Part shown: positions 1 to 6,751 of the stretch, in pieces
Layout of the letters: each line of letters starts with the position of its first letter
Position numbering within the stretch: position 1 is the stretch's first letter
Source of the DNA: Marinobacterium ramblicola
GTDB lineage: Bacteria; Pseudomonadota; Gammaproteobacteria; Pseudomonadales; Balneatricaceae
Assembly (NCBI RefSeq): GCF_019084545.1
Contig: NZ_JAHREP010000008.1
Span: 62,001-126,000, forward strand
Length of the DNA stretch: 64,000 nucleotides
Reading direction: 5' to 3'
Notes under the pieces: generated by a model
What the model saw: the letters and a program-made list of their open reading frames with translations, nothing else
The model's database searches: none
Told to the model about the DNA's origin: nothing
Translations under genes and position numbers: made by a program

Positions 1-729
1 GCAACCGCACTGGAGTGCGCGCGTGAAGGCGCGATCGTGTCGATGGCCAGCCGCGACAAGGATGCGATCGAGGCGGCTGCCGAGATGATTCGGCAGGAGA
101 CCGGCGCCAAGGTGAAAGCCTATAGCTTCGACGCCAGCGACGCGCAGAGCATCGCCCAGTGGGCAGAGGATACGCTGAAGGATCTTGGACCGGTAAAAGG
201 TCTGCTGGTGAACGCCGGCGGACCGCCCACAGGACAGTTCGACAGTTTCGACGATGACGACTGGCAAAGCGCATTCGAACTGACGCTGCTCAGCTCCGTT
301 CGCATGATCCGTGCAGTCCTCCCCAGCATGCGCGCCTCTGGCGGCGGCTCGATCCTGGCGATCACCTCTTCGTCGGTGAAGGAGCCGATCGATATTCTGA
401 TCCTGTCCAACGTGATGCGCTCTGGCGTTACCGCACTGATCAAATCGCTGTCACAGCAGCTGGGTGCCGAAAATATTCGCCTGAATACGCTGATCCCGGG
501 CAAGATCGATACCGACCGGTTACGCGGTACCAACCAGGCGCAGGCACAGAAGAAAGGTATCAGCCTGGAGGAGCACAACGCACAGATGGCCGCACAACTG
601 CCGATGCGGCGTTTTGGCGATGCCGATGAGGTGGGCAGGGCCTGTGCTTTCCTGCTATCCGATGCGGCCAGCTATATCACCGGCGTCTCATTGGCAGTCG
701 ACGGTGGTTTGATTAAAACGGTGTGGTAA
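1..729 (+). CDS. SDR-family oxidoreductase, 5'-truncated by the window edge
   Basis: The open frame enters from base 1 and 242 residues are visible. The missing N-terminus would hold the TGxxxGIG dinucleotide-binding loop, so any start inside the window is false. Short-chain dehydrogenases reduce or oxidise a carbonyl or hydroxyl with NAD(P)H. Visible family marks are the NAGG segment after strand 4, a run of serines (ITSSSVKEP) where the catalytic Ser sits, and the C-terminal ITGVSLAVDGG segment typical of 3-oxoacyl-ACP-reductase-like members. Oddly, the YxxxK catalytic pair is not seen. The aligned stretch reads LILSNVMRSGVTALIKSL, as in a known atypical SDR subgroup, so classical chemistry is doubtful. 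No operon partner is visible downstream. Confidence 0.85.
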   Translation, partial: ATALECAREGAIVSMASRDKDAIEAAAEMIRQETGAKVKAYSFDASDAQSIAQWAEDTLKDLGPVKGLLVNAGGPPTGQFDSFDDDDWQSAFELTLLSSVRMIRAVLPSMRASGGGSILAITSSSVKEPIDILILSNVMRSGVTALIKSLSQQLGAENIRLNTLIPGKIDTDRLRGTNQAQAQKKGISLEEHNAQMAAQLPMRRFGDADEVGRACAFLLSDAASYITGVSLAVDGGLIKTVW

Positions 730-771
730 GCGTTGCTGCAGACAGGGCCCATAAAAAATAAAAAGTATTTG

Positions 772-799
772 TTGACTCCTACAGGGGGCCCTGTAGACT
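772..799 (+). promoter_or_regulatory. Candidate promoter with inverted repeat in the spacer, upstream of the cold-shock gene
   Basis: TTGACT (772-777) and TAGACT (794-799) are separated by 16 bp and resemble sigma-70 -35 and -10 boxes. The spacer and the first bases of the -10 form a perfect inverted repeat, CTACAGGG-GG-CCCTGTAG (779-796), placed where a repressor or activator would act. Transcription from here would give a 5' leader of about 165 nt before the start at 973, which fits cold-shock mRNAs. Motif reading is by eye. Confidence 0.5.
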
Positions 800-972
800 G
801 ACCGCAGCTAGTAAGTAAGTCTCATATTTATGCAAACCATTTCGACGCCCTGCCTGTAGTAGTTCGTCCTGTCTTCATAAGTACGGCACCACTTCAAAGC
901 ACGACCGCCCTATCGAGACTCGACTGAGAGTTCGAGACGGCAACCCAAAATATTGATATTCAGGAAATTAGC

Positions 973-1179
973 ATGTCTACCACTACCGGCACTGTAAAAT
1001 GGTTCAACGAAACTAAAGGCTTCGGCTTCATCGAGCAGGAAAACGGCCCGGACGTTTTCGCTCACTTCAGCGCTATCAGCGGCTCTGGCTTCAAGACGCT
1101 GGCCGAAGGCGACCGCGTACAGTTCACCGTTTCTCAGGGCCAGAAAGGTCCTCAGGCCGAGAACATCGTAAAGATCTAA
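973..1179 (+). CDS. CspA-family cold-shock protein
   Basis: This 68-residue single cold-shock domain is a five-stranded OB-fold that binds single-stranded RNA or DNA and melts mRNA structure. RNP1 (KGFGFIE, about residues 15-21) and RNP2 (DVFAHFSAI, about 27-35) are both intact, and the start [12 protein letters not shown] is classic. Length is normal for the family (65-75 residues). The ATG at 973 follows AGGAA about 7 nt upstream. The gene stands alone, with its own promoter candidate, a long leader and a strong terminator. Which csp paralogue it is, and whether it is cold-induced, cannot be told from the sequence. Confidence 0.97.
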   Translation: MSTTTGTVKWFNETKGFGFIEQENGPDVFAHFSAISGSGFKTLAEGDRVQFTVSQGQKGPQAENIVKI

Positions 1180-1219
1180 GCGGTTTTAGCGGTCGCAAGA
1201 CCCTAGCCACTTGATAGAA

Positions 1220-1249
1220 GGGAGCGAAACTCAGTTTTGCTCCCTTTTT
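1220..1249 (+). terminator. Rho-independent terminator of the cold-shock gene
   Basis: An 11-bp stem, GGGAGCGAAAC / GTTTTGCTCCC with one G-U pair, carries a 3-nt loop (TCA) and is followed directly by TTTTT. It lies 40 nt after the stop codon. Confidence 0.9.
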
Positions 1250-1342
1250 GCTATCAGGTCACGATGTTTTCGCACAGCTAGTAAGCGATGAGTAAACGTC
1301 GTATACTGGCGACAGATAAACCAGAAAATGGAGTCTCTATCG

Positions 1343-1537
1343 ATGGATATCTCCTCGATCGACACACTGATGAGCCAGACGCTGACTTCGCAGGCACACG
1401 CCGCCAAAGTCAATTCGATGGTCAAGGACCAGATGCAGACCAACGGTGCACTGGCGGTAGAGCTGGTAGAAAGCGCTTCCACCCGTCCGGTTGACCCATC
1501 CAGCCCGCTCGGTCAGAACATCGACGTTCACGCCTGA
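1343..1537 (+). CDS. Small YjfB-like putative motility protein
   Basis: This 64-residue protein begins MDISSIDTLMSQTL and ends PLGQNIDVHA. That pattern, an N-terminal MDISSI followed by an amphipathic helix and a C-terminal G-x-N/I-D tail, matches the small YjfB-like putative motility family (Pfam name YjfB_motility), whose biochemical role is unknown. I chose the ATG at 1343 over the in-frame ATG at 1328 because GGAG at 1331-1334 is a well-spaced ribosome site and because family members start MDI/MDV. No flagellar genes are nearby. It is convergent with gspB, with 10 nt between stops. The family call rests on the two conserved ends of a short protein. Confidence 0.6.
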   Translation: MDISSIDTLMSQTLTSQAHAAKVNSMVKDQMQTNGALAVELVESASTRPVDPSSPLGQNIDVHA

Positions 1538-1547
1538 TTCTGCGTCA

Positions 1548-2246
1548 TCAACGCGTCGGCACCTTGAACAGCTGCTCGCGGTAACGCATCACGACCCCTC
1601 GGGGTATGATCTCCTCGATACGCAGTTCGGGCTTCACCCGCTGCCCTTCGCTCATCATCCGATCCCCCAGCTTCACCCGACGATCAAAACGTGACTCTGC
1701 ATAGATATGCACGCTGAACCTGAGTTCGGGGAGCTCCCGCTGTATCTCAGCCGGCAGTTGGCGTAGGTAAGGGATATTCGCGTAGGGATCCGGCTCGATT
1801 TGAGCTTCAGCCGGCGCTGGCGCGCTTTTTTCAGGCACTCTTATAAATGCTTTAGATGTTTCGGCAGGTTTCACTGTAGAGGGGTTGTCGCCAGTCGCGG
1901 CGTGTTTTCGCTCTGCCGGCGGATTGAGCACCAGCTTGACCCCAACCAGCTCGGACTTTTCATTCTCGCTTGCACTACCCTGCGCAGCGGCATCCGCTGG
2001 AGCGGGTATGGGCTCGCTACCGACCGCCATCTCTTTCGACGCGTCTGCCGGCAGCTTGAACAGCAGAATTCCGGCCACCAGGGCGGCCAATACGGCACCG
2101 CCCAGCCACCAAACGAACGCATGGCGCTTCTTGCCACCGGGGTCGGCAGTCATGTCGTACTCCGGTGCTCTTACCGCCGCTTCCGGTGCCGCATTCGCCT
2201 CGCGCTTCGCCTCAGACTCTTTTAACGCCTGCAGGATGTAGGACAT
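1548..2246 (-). CDS. gspB: Type II secretion assembly factor GspB
   Basis: This 232-residue bitopic inner-membrane protein begins MSYILQALKESEAKRE, the hallmark N-terminus of GspB/ExeB. A single transmembrane segment (about residues 46-64) follows, then a Pro/Ala-rich periplasmic linker and a conserved C-terminal domain (from about residue 150, PYLRQLPAEIQRELPEL, ending FKVPTR). With GspA it binds peptidoglycan and helps the GspD secretin insert and assemble. It starts 2 nt after the gspA stop, with GAGG ahead of the ATG, so the two are co-transcribed and probably translationally coupled. The pair is separated from the main T2SS operon by about 11.7 kb. Confidence 0.93.
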   Translation of the reverse strand: MSYILQALKESEAKREANAAPEAAVRAPEYDMTADPGGKKRHAFVWWLGGAVLAALVAGILLFKLPADASKEMAVGSEPIPAPADAAAQGSASENEKSELVGVKLVLNPPAERKHAATGDNPSTVKPAETSKAFIRVPEKSAPAPAEAQIEPDPYANIPYLRQLPAEIQRELPELRFSVHIYAESRFDRRVKLGDRMMSEGQRVKPELRIEEIIPRGVVMRYREQLFKVPTR

Positions 2247-2248
2247 GT

Positions 2249-4075
2249 TCAGCTCCTCGGCCCACTCAGCCTGGGCAGGTCATCTTCCGTGGTGCTGTTC
2301 AGCAGAATCAACGTACGCGGCCCCGCTACACCGTCGATATCAAGCCCCTTACTGCGTTGAAAACTGCGCACCTGCTCAACCATCCCGGCATCGTACTGCT
2401 TGCGTTGCGGTTGGGTCAGCACCCTGCCCTCGGCCCTCGCCAGATGCTGTTCCAGCCAAGCCACCGAATCGCCACTGGCGCCGGGCCAGAGCGGCGTACT
2501 GTAGTCGGGTGGCGGTCGCCACAGGAGTGCAAAACGCCCCGGCCAAGCCGAATCCAGCAGCTCACGTGCGATGGTAAACTCCGTGCCATCCGAATAGATC
2601 TGCGCACTCTGGTCACTGAGTGATAAAACGAGGACCTGGAAGCCAACCCCGTCCCGTTTCAGTTCCGTTACAGCCGGTCGATCAAGCTTCTCCAGTAACC
2701 TGGAGGTACCATCAAGGCTCAGACAGGCCAAACCTTGAGACTCGGCATAATCACAGACCACCGGCTGCTGGCGCGGGTCGTAATCTACCCCCCAGGCCTC
2801 GAACAGGCGGCGATAAGCCAGCACTTCAGCCAGGTCCCGATCCTCCTGAACCTTCCAGTTCCAATGCTGTAACACCGGTTTATCATCGGCTATCGGCTGA
2901 ACGACAGGGGGCTGCTCAACTGGCTGTTTATCGTTACTACCAAGCAGTGCCGGATCGGGCGCGGTGTTTGCTGTCAGTGCTATCGCATCTGGCTGCACTA
3001 ACGCCGCCTCCTGAAGAACCGTTACCGCCGCTTGTTGAACCGGCCGAACAACGATAGGCCGCTCCGGTTTGCGAATGTCAGCCGACGGCGAAGTGTCCGC
3101 CTGAACCGGGGTATTGAAAACTGAGGTAACCCGCTCGAACCAGGCACCACCGCCCTCTTTATATAGCACCGACAGCAGAAAGCCCGTTCCCCAAGCCAAC
3201 AAACCGGCCAGCAGCGCCGCAGTCAGGATCATGCGCTTGCTCGTTCTGGAGGGCATCGACAGCGGCACCTGGTCGCCGAGCACCTCTTTCGCCGCCTGCT
3301 TGAGCGTTGCCGGGCTGACCTCATTCTGTTTCTGCACATAAGCACCCAGCAGTGCTCGATCGCTGATCAGATTGATAAGCCGCGGCAGCCCGCCGGAGAG
3401 ATGAAAAAGCTGCTTGAGCACGGGCTCCGGAAACACCGGCCGGTTTAGCCCGGCCACCGAAAGCCGATGCCGGATATACAGCGGCAGCTCCTTCATCGAC
3501 AGCGGCCCCAAGTGATAACGGGCGGTGATCCGCTGGGAGAGCTGGCGCAGATCCTCTCGCGCCAGCAGCTCCAGCAGTTCCGGCTGGCCGAGCAGGATAA
3601 TATTGAGCAGTTTATGCTCGCTGGTTTCCAGATTGGTCAGCAGACGAATCTGCTCCAGCAGATCCACCGACAGCTGCTGTGCCTCATCGATAAGCAGGAC
3701 GGTATTGCGCCCTTCAGCATAGCGTCGCAGCAGCTCCTGCTGAATATGGTCAACCAACTGTTTCACGCTCCCGGTCTGCACAGCCGGCAGCTGCAACTCA
3801 TCGCAGATCGATTGTAAAAGTTCGATAACGCTCTGACGTGGATTCAGAATGACCGCGACATCGGTATGCTCGGGTAGATGCTCAAGCAGCTGACGTGCAA
3901 CAGTGGTCTTGCCGGTGCCCACCTCGCCGGTCAGCAGCACAAACCCCCCATCTATTTTTATGCCATACAATAGATGGGCGAGCGCCTCCTGATGCTGCTC
4001 GCTCATGAACAGGTACCGGGGGTTGGGGGCGATCGAAAACGGCGACTCACTCAGGCCAAAATAGTTACAGTACAT
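2249..4075 (-). CDS. gspA: Type II secretion ATPase GspA/ExeA with peptidoglycan-binding domain
   Basis: This AAA+ ATPase begins MYCNYFGLSESPFSIAPNP, the standard ExeA opening. I therefore place the start at the ATG at 4075 and not at an upstream TTG. Walker A is GEVGTGKTT (about residues 50-58) and Walker B is LLIDEAQ (about 127-133). A transmembrane segment lies near residue 285-305. The periplasmic C-terminus carries a peptidoglycan_binding_1-like domain (LWPGASGDSVAWLEQHL to GVAGPRTLILLN). With GspB it remodels or anchors to the cell wall so that the secretin can assemble. Length (608) is normal for ExeA. It is divergent from the VpsR-like regulator gene. Confidence 0.93.
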   Translation of the reverse strand: MYCNYFGLSESPFSIAPNPRYLFMSEQHQEALAHLLYGIKIDGGFVLLTGEVGTGKTTVARQLLEHLPEHTDVAVILNPRQSVIELLQSICDELQLPAVQTGSVKQLVDHIQQELLRRYAEGRNTVLLIDEAQQLSVDLLEQIRLLTNLETSEHKLLNIILLGQPELLELLAREDLRQLSQRITARYHLGPLSMKELPLYIRHRLSVAGLNRPVFPEPVLKQLFHLSGGLPRLINLISDRALLGAYVQKQNEVSPATLKQAAKEVLGDQVPLSMPSRTSKRMILTAALLAGLLAWGTGFLLSVLYKEGGGAWFERVTSVFNTPVQADTSPSADIRKPERPIVVRPVQQAAVTVLQEAALVQPDAIALTANTAPDPALLGSNDKQPVEQPPVVQPIADDKPVLQHWNWKVQEDRDLAEVLAYRRLFEAWGVDYDPRQQPVVCDYAESQGLACLSLDGTSRLLEKLDRPAVTELKRDGVGFQVLVLSLSDQSAQIYSDGTEFTIARELLDSAWPGRFALLWRPPPDYSTPLWPGASGDSVAWLEQHLARAEGRVLTQPQRKQYDAGMVEQVRSFQRSKGLDIDGVAGPRTLILLNSTTEDDLPRLSGPRS

Positions 4076-4296
4076 GATCGGCGCCAAACTCTATGTTCGA
4101 TACCGTTCACTATAGACACAACTGCACATATTTGCGGTCTCACGACTGCGACAGTTGGCATATGAAATTTGCGCAATTTAAGGTTATCTTGCGTGTAAAC
4201 TTATCCTGTCGAGTTAATAGATCGTTAACTATACTTTCCACCAGTCAGTGGAGATCAATTTTGAAATAGCACTGTCACTTTATTGGGCATCTAGCT
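4076..4296. promoter_or_regulatory. Divergent intergenic region between gspA and the sigma-54 activator gene
   Basis: This 221-bp AT-richer stretch must hold the promoters of both divergent genes. I found no convincing -24/-12 sigma-54 site: a TGGCA...TTTGC pair near 4155-4172 has the GG and GC elements 12 bp apart, where 10 is needed. No terminator is evident. Confidence 0.5.
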
Positions 4297-5712
4297 GTGG
4301 ACAGTATAAAAGTAAGATCAAATCCCAGGACACCGGGGATAAGGGATGCCATCCTTTTAGATCTGTCTCTTGAGACAGATAATATAAATGAACTGGATGC
4401 GATACCGGGCTGGGTGTTACATCAGGAAACGAGCTTCGAGCAGGCTGAAAAGGCTCTGCTGGAGAAAAGCTTTTATGTGGGCATCGCCCATTTCGACTGG
4501 TCGGATCCGCTACTCCGCTCTCAGTTGATCAGTTTCTTCCAACAGCACAACCAGATCGCGTGGATTGCGATCATTCAGCCTGAGCAGCTTCGCGATATCG
4601 AACTGCGCCGGGTTCTGTTCGAAAACTTCTACGACTATTTCTCGCTTCCGATCGGCGACAACATCGACAATCTGGCAACGGTATTGGGCCACGCCTACGG
4701 CATCTTCCACCTGCAAAACCTGGATAGCGAATCGGTTGGCGTGGATGATGAGTTCCAGATGGTGGGTACCAGTCGCCAGATGATGGAGATCTTCGACCAG
4801 ATCAGAAAGGTCGCCAAAACGGACGCCCCCGTACTGATCACCGGCGAAAGCGGTACCGGCAAGGAGCTGATCGCCCGCGCCGTTCACCAGCGATCAAAAC
4901 GCAGTCCCTACCCCTTCGTTGCCGTCAACTGCGGCTCTCTACCCGACAGCCTGATCCACTCAGAGCTGTTCGGTTACGAAAAGGGCGCGTTTACCGGCGC
5001 GGCACAGCGCAGGCTGGGCAGGATAGAAGCGGCGGCCCAAGGCTCGCTGTTTCTGGACGAGATCGGCGACCTGGATCTGAACCTCCAGGCCCATATGCTG
5101 CGCTTCCTGCAGGAGGGTACGATCGAACGACTGGGCAACAACACACCGATGTACATCGATGTGCGGGTCATCGCTGCGACCAATATCGACCTGGAAAAAG
5201 CGGTCGAACAAGGGCGTTTCCGCGAAGACCTGTTTTATCGACTCAGCGTGCTCAACATCGAGCTGCCACCACTGCGGGAGAGAGGCGAGGACAAGGAGCT
5301 GCTCGCACGCTTCTTCTTCAAGAAGTTCGCCAGCGACCATAACGGCCAGCTACGCGGCTTCACGGACGATGCGATCGAGGCGATCAACAACTACTCCTGG
5401 CCGGGCAATGTGCGCGAGCTGATCAACCGCGTGCGCCGTGGCATGATCATGAGCGACAACCGGCTGATCACCGCACAGGATCTGAAACTCGCGGATGATA
5501 TGGGTAGCCACGAACCCCTGCGCACGCTGGACGAAGCACGCTCTGTCGCGGAAAAACAGGCGATCTCTCAGACGCTCAACCGCTACGACCACAATGTCTC
5601 ACGTGCCGCCAAGGCGCTTGGGGTCTCACGTGTGACGCTCTACCGTATGATGGAGAAACATCACCTGGATGGCCGGAATCAGCCATCTTCATACGGAACC
5701 CACCACGGCTGA
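4297..5712 (+). CDS. VpsR-like sigma-54-type transcriptional activator
   Basis: This 471-residue protein has a degenerate receiver-like N-terminus (about 1-145), an AAA+ sigma-54 interaction domain (about 155-380) and a Fis-type helix-turn-helix at the C-terminus (about 430-460, SRAAKALGVSRVTLYRMM). Walker A is GESGTGKE (183-190), the sigma-54 loop GAFTGA is intact (230-235) and Walker B is LFLDEIGD (251-258). The architecture resembles VpsR, a c-di-GMP-responsive enhancer-binding protein that in Vibrio controls matrix and T2SS genes. The receiver half lacks an obvious acidic pocket plus phospho-Asp signature. The start is a GTG with a weak ribosome site. Its position between gspAB and the riboswitch-controlled protease suggests a role in secretion control. 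Direct c-di-GMP binding is inference. Confidence 0.82.
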   Translation: MDSIKVRSNPRTPGIRDAILLDLSLETDNINELDAIPGWVLHQETSFEQAEKALLEKSFYVGIAHFDWSDPLLRSQLISFFQQHNQIAWIAIIQPEQLRDIELRRVLFENFYDYFSLPIGDNIDNLATVLGHAYGIFHLQNLDSESVGVDDEFQMVGTSRQMMEIFDQIRKVAKTDAPVLITGESGTGKELIARAVHQRSKRSPYPFVAVNCGSLPDSLIHSELFGYEKGAFTGAAQRRLGRIEAAAQGSLFLDEIGDLDLNLQAHMLRFLQEGTIERLGNNTPMYIDVRVIAATNIDLEKAVEQGRFREDLFYRLSVLNIELPPLRERGEDKELLARFFFKKFASDHNGQLRGFTDDAIEAINNYSWPGNVRELINRVRRGMIMSDNRLITAQDLKLADDMGSHEPLRTLDEARSVAEKQAISQTLNRYDHNVSRAAKALGVSRVTLYRMMEKHHLDGRNQPSSYGTHHG

Positions 5713-5808
5713 CGGGTAGTAGCCCAAGAGCGGGCGTACACCCATAGTTACAACTTCGACTTTTCGGCGGTGCCTGCCCCAGCACCAAGTAGCCATAAGT
5801 CTTTGAAT

Positions 5809-5824
5809 TACGGTAAATACCGTA
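5809..5824. repeat. Perfect inverted repeat TACGGTA-AA-TACCGTA
   Basis: Two 7-bp arms around a 2-bp centre give a dyad of regulator-operator size. There is no T-run after it, so it is not a terminator. It lies about 100 bp after the VpsR-like gene stop and about 50 bp before the small frame at 5860. The binding protein is unknown. Confidence 0.6.
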
Positions 5825-5859
5825 CGAATGGCCCGTATGCTGCATTCTTCCAGCAGTAA

Positions 5860-6147
5860 ATGGAGCGCAGCCGTATGATCCGACCCAACCGGCGTGTCCT
5901 ACTCAAACACCGCCTAGTCAACAGGGAATCCGATACAGGACGTGAGCGCCCAGAGCAACACGAGTCTGTTGCAGAGATTGCCACAACTCCCGCTCCGGAG
6001 GCCGGCGCACATTCTCTGACAGGTAGCCTTTCCCCTGAATCCTGGAAGCGTTTCAAACCGAGCTTCCCCTCCATCGAATCCGTACATTCCCGCTCTGCCA
6101 TTGTCCTATGGGATGAAATGGACGACTCTTATAACAAAACAATCTAA
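5860..6147 (+). CDS. Doubtful small hypothetical protein
   Basis: This 95-residue frame starts MERSRMIRPNRR and ends DSYNKTI. I recognise no domain, signal peptide or membrane segment. Its codon use looks less biased than that of neighbouring genes, and no clear ribosome site precedes the ATG; an internal ATG at residue 6 is equally possible. Frames of similar length run on the opposite strand, so this may be chance. It is listed because it is the longest same-strand frame in an otherwise gene-free kilobase. Confidence 0.2.
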   Translation: MERSRMIRPNRRVLLKHRLVNRESDTGRERPEQHESVAEIATTPAPEAGAHSLTGSLSPESWKRFKPSFPSIESVHSRSAIVLWDEMDDSYNKTI

Positions 6148-6593
6148 ATCCTTTTCTGTTACGATTTCGAGCCAAGGGGTGTAACAATAAAATTACACTT
6201 CGCGCCGTCCTGTATTTGTATTGAGACAAAAACTTAACAAAAACACCGAAAAGCACCTTGATACTGTTTCAATTAATTAACACCAACTCGAGAATAAAAT
6301 ATATTTTGTAACGATAAAGTATCAGTGTAAATTTTTATTAAACCCCTGTGTTAGTCCCGCCCTACAAATACCACTTAAATTTAGAAATATACGCTGTTAA
6401 TATCCACACCAGCTTAGGACGTTAATGAATTGAAACAGATCCACAGTCGCATTCTTAACACTGTCAACCTGTTTCAACATTAGTGGCCGAATCCCGATAT
6501 GAGGTGTTCAGCGGCAATACAGATCAGCAGCAGGAACGCAAACCAGTGTTGCCGATAGATCAAGAAAGTTAACAAACGTTAGATAAGATCCTC

Positions 6594-6686
6594 TCCCGAA
6601 AAGGCAAGGCTCATAGATAGAGCCGCGCAAAGTCACGGGTCCTGTGCTGATGAACAGCACGAACGGACAGCCGGACTGCCGAAGGA
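6594..6686 (+). promoter_or_regulatory. GEMM-I cyclic-di-GMP riboswitch
   Basis: The element has the ordered conserved blocks of the GEMM-I (c-di-GMP-I) class. AAAAGGCAAGG opens it, stem P2 (GGCTC/GAGCC) follows with a 7-nt loop, then the invariant GCGCAAAG joiner, CACGGGTCC, an apical hairpin CTGTGCTG/CAGCAC, GGACAGCCGG, and the closing CTGCCGAAGG. The base aligned with the ligand-contacting G20 of the Vibrio Vc2 RNA is G, which fits c-di-GMP and not the A20 cGAMP variant (alignment by eye). It ends about 65 nt before the protease start. Odd: the P2 loop is ATAGATA and not the usual GNRA tetraloop. On or off mode cannot be read; no clear terminator hairpin was seen. Confidence 0.9.
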
Positions 6687-6751
6687 GAAAGTCTCTCTTT
6701 GGAATCGTCGCCAGAGGATCTTGCTGAATTTTATTTTTCAGGAGGTCCGCG

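Larger units (their letters stand above)
5713..6593. other. Long intergenic region upstream of the riboswitch
   Basis: About 880 bp lie between the regulator gene and the riboswitch. Its first half has normal composition and holds a perfect inverted repeat (5809-5824) and one doubtful small frame (5860-6147). From about 6120 to 6480 it is clearly AT-rich. The promoter for the riboswitch and protease transcript should lie here, but I cannot assign it with confidence. Confidence 0.6.

Noticed and set aside
4155-4172. Possible sigma-54 promoter (TGGCA...TTTGC) upstream of the VpsR-like gene
   Set aside because: GG and GC elements are 12 bp apart; sigma-54 needs 10, and spacing is strict.
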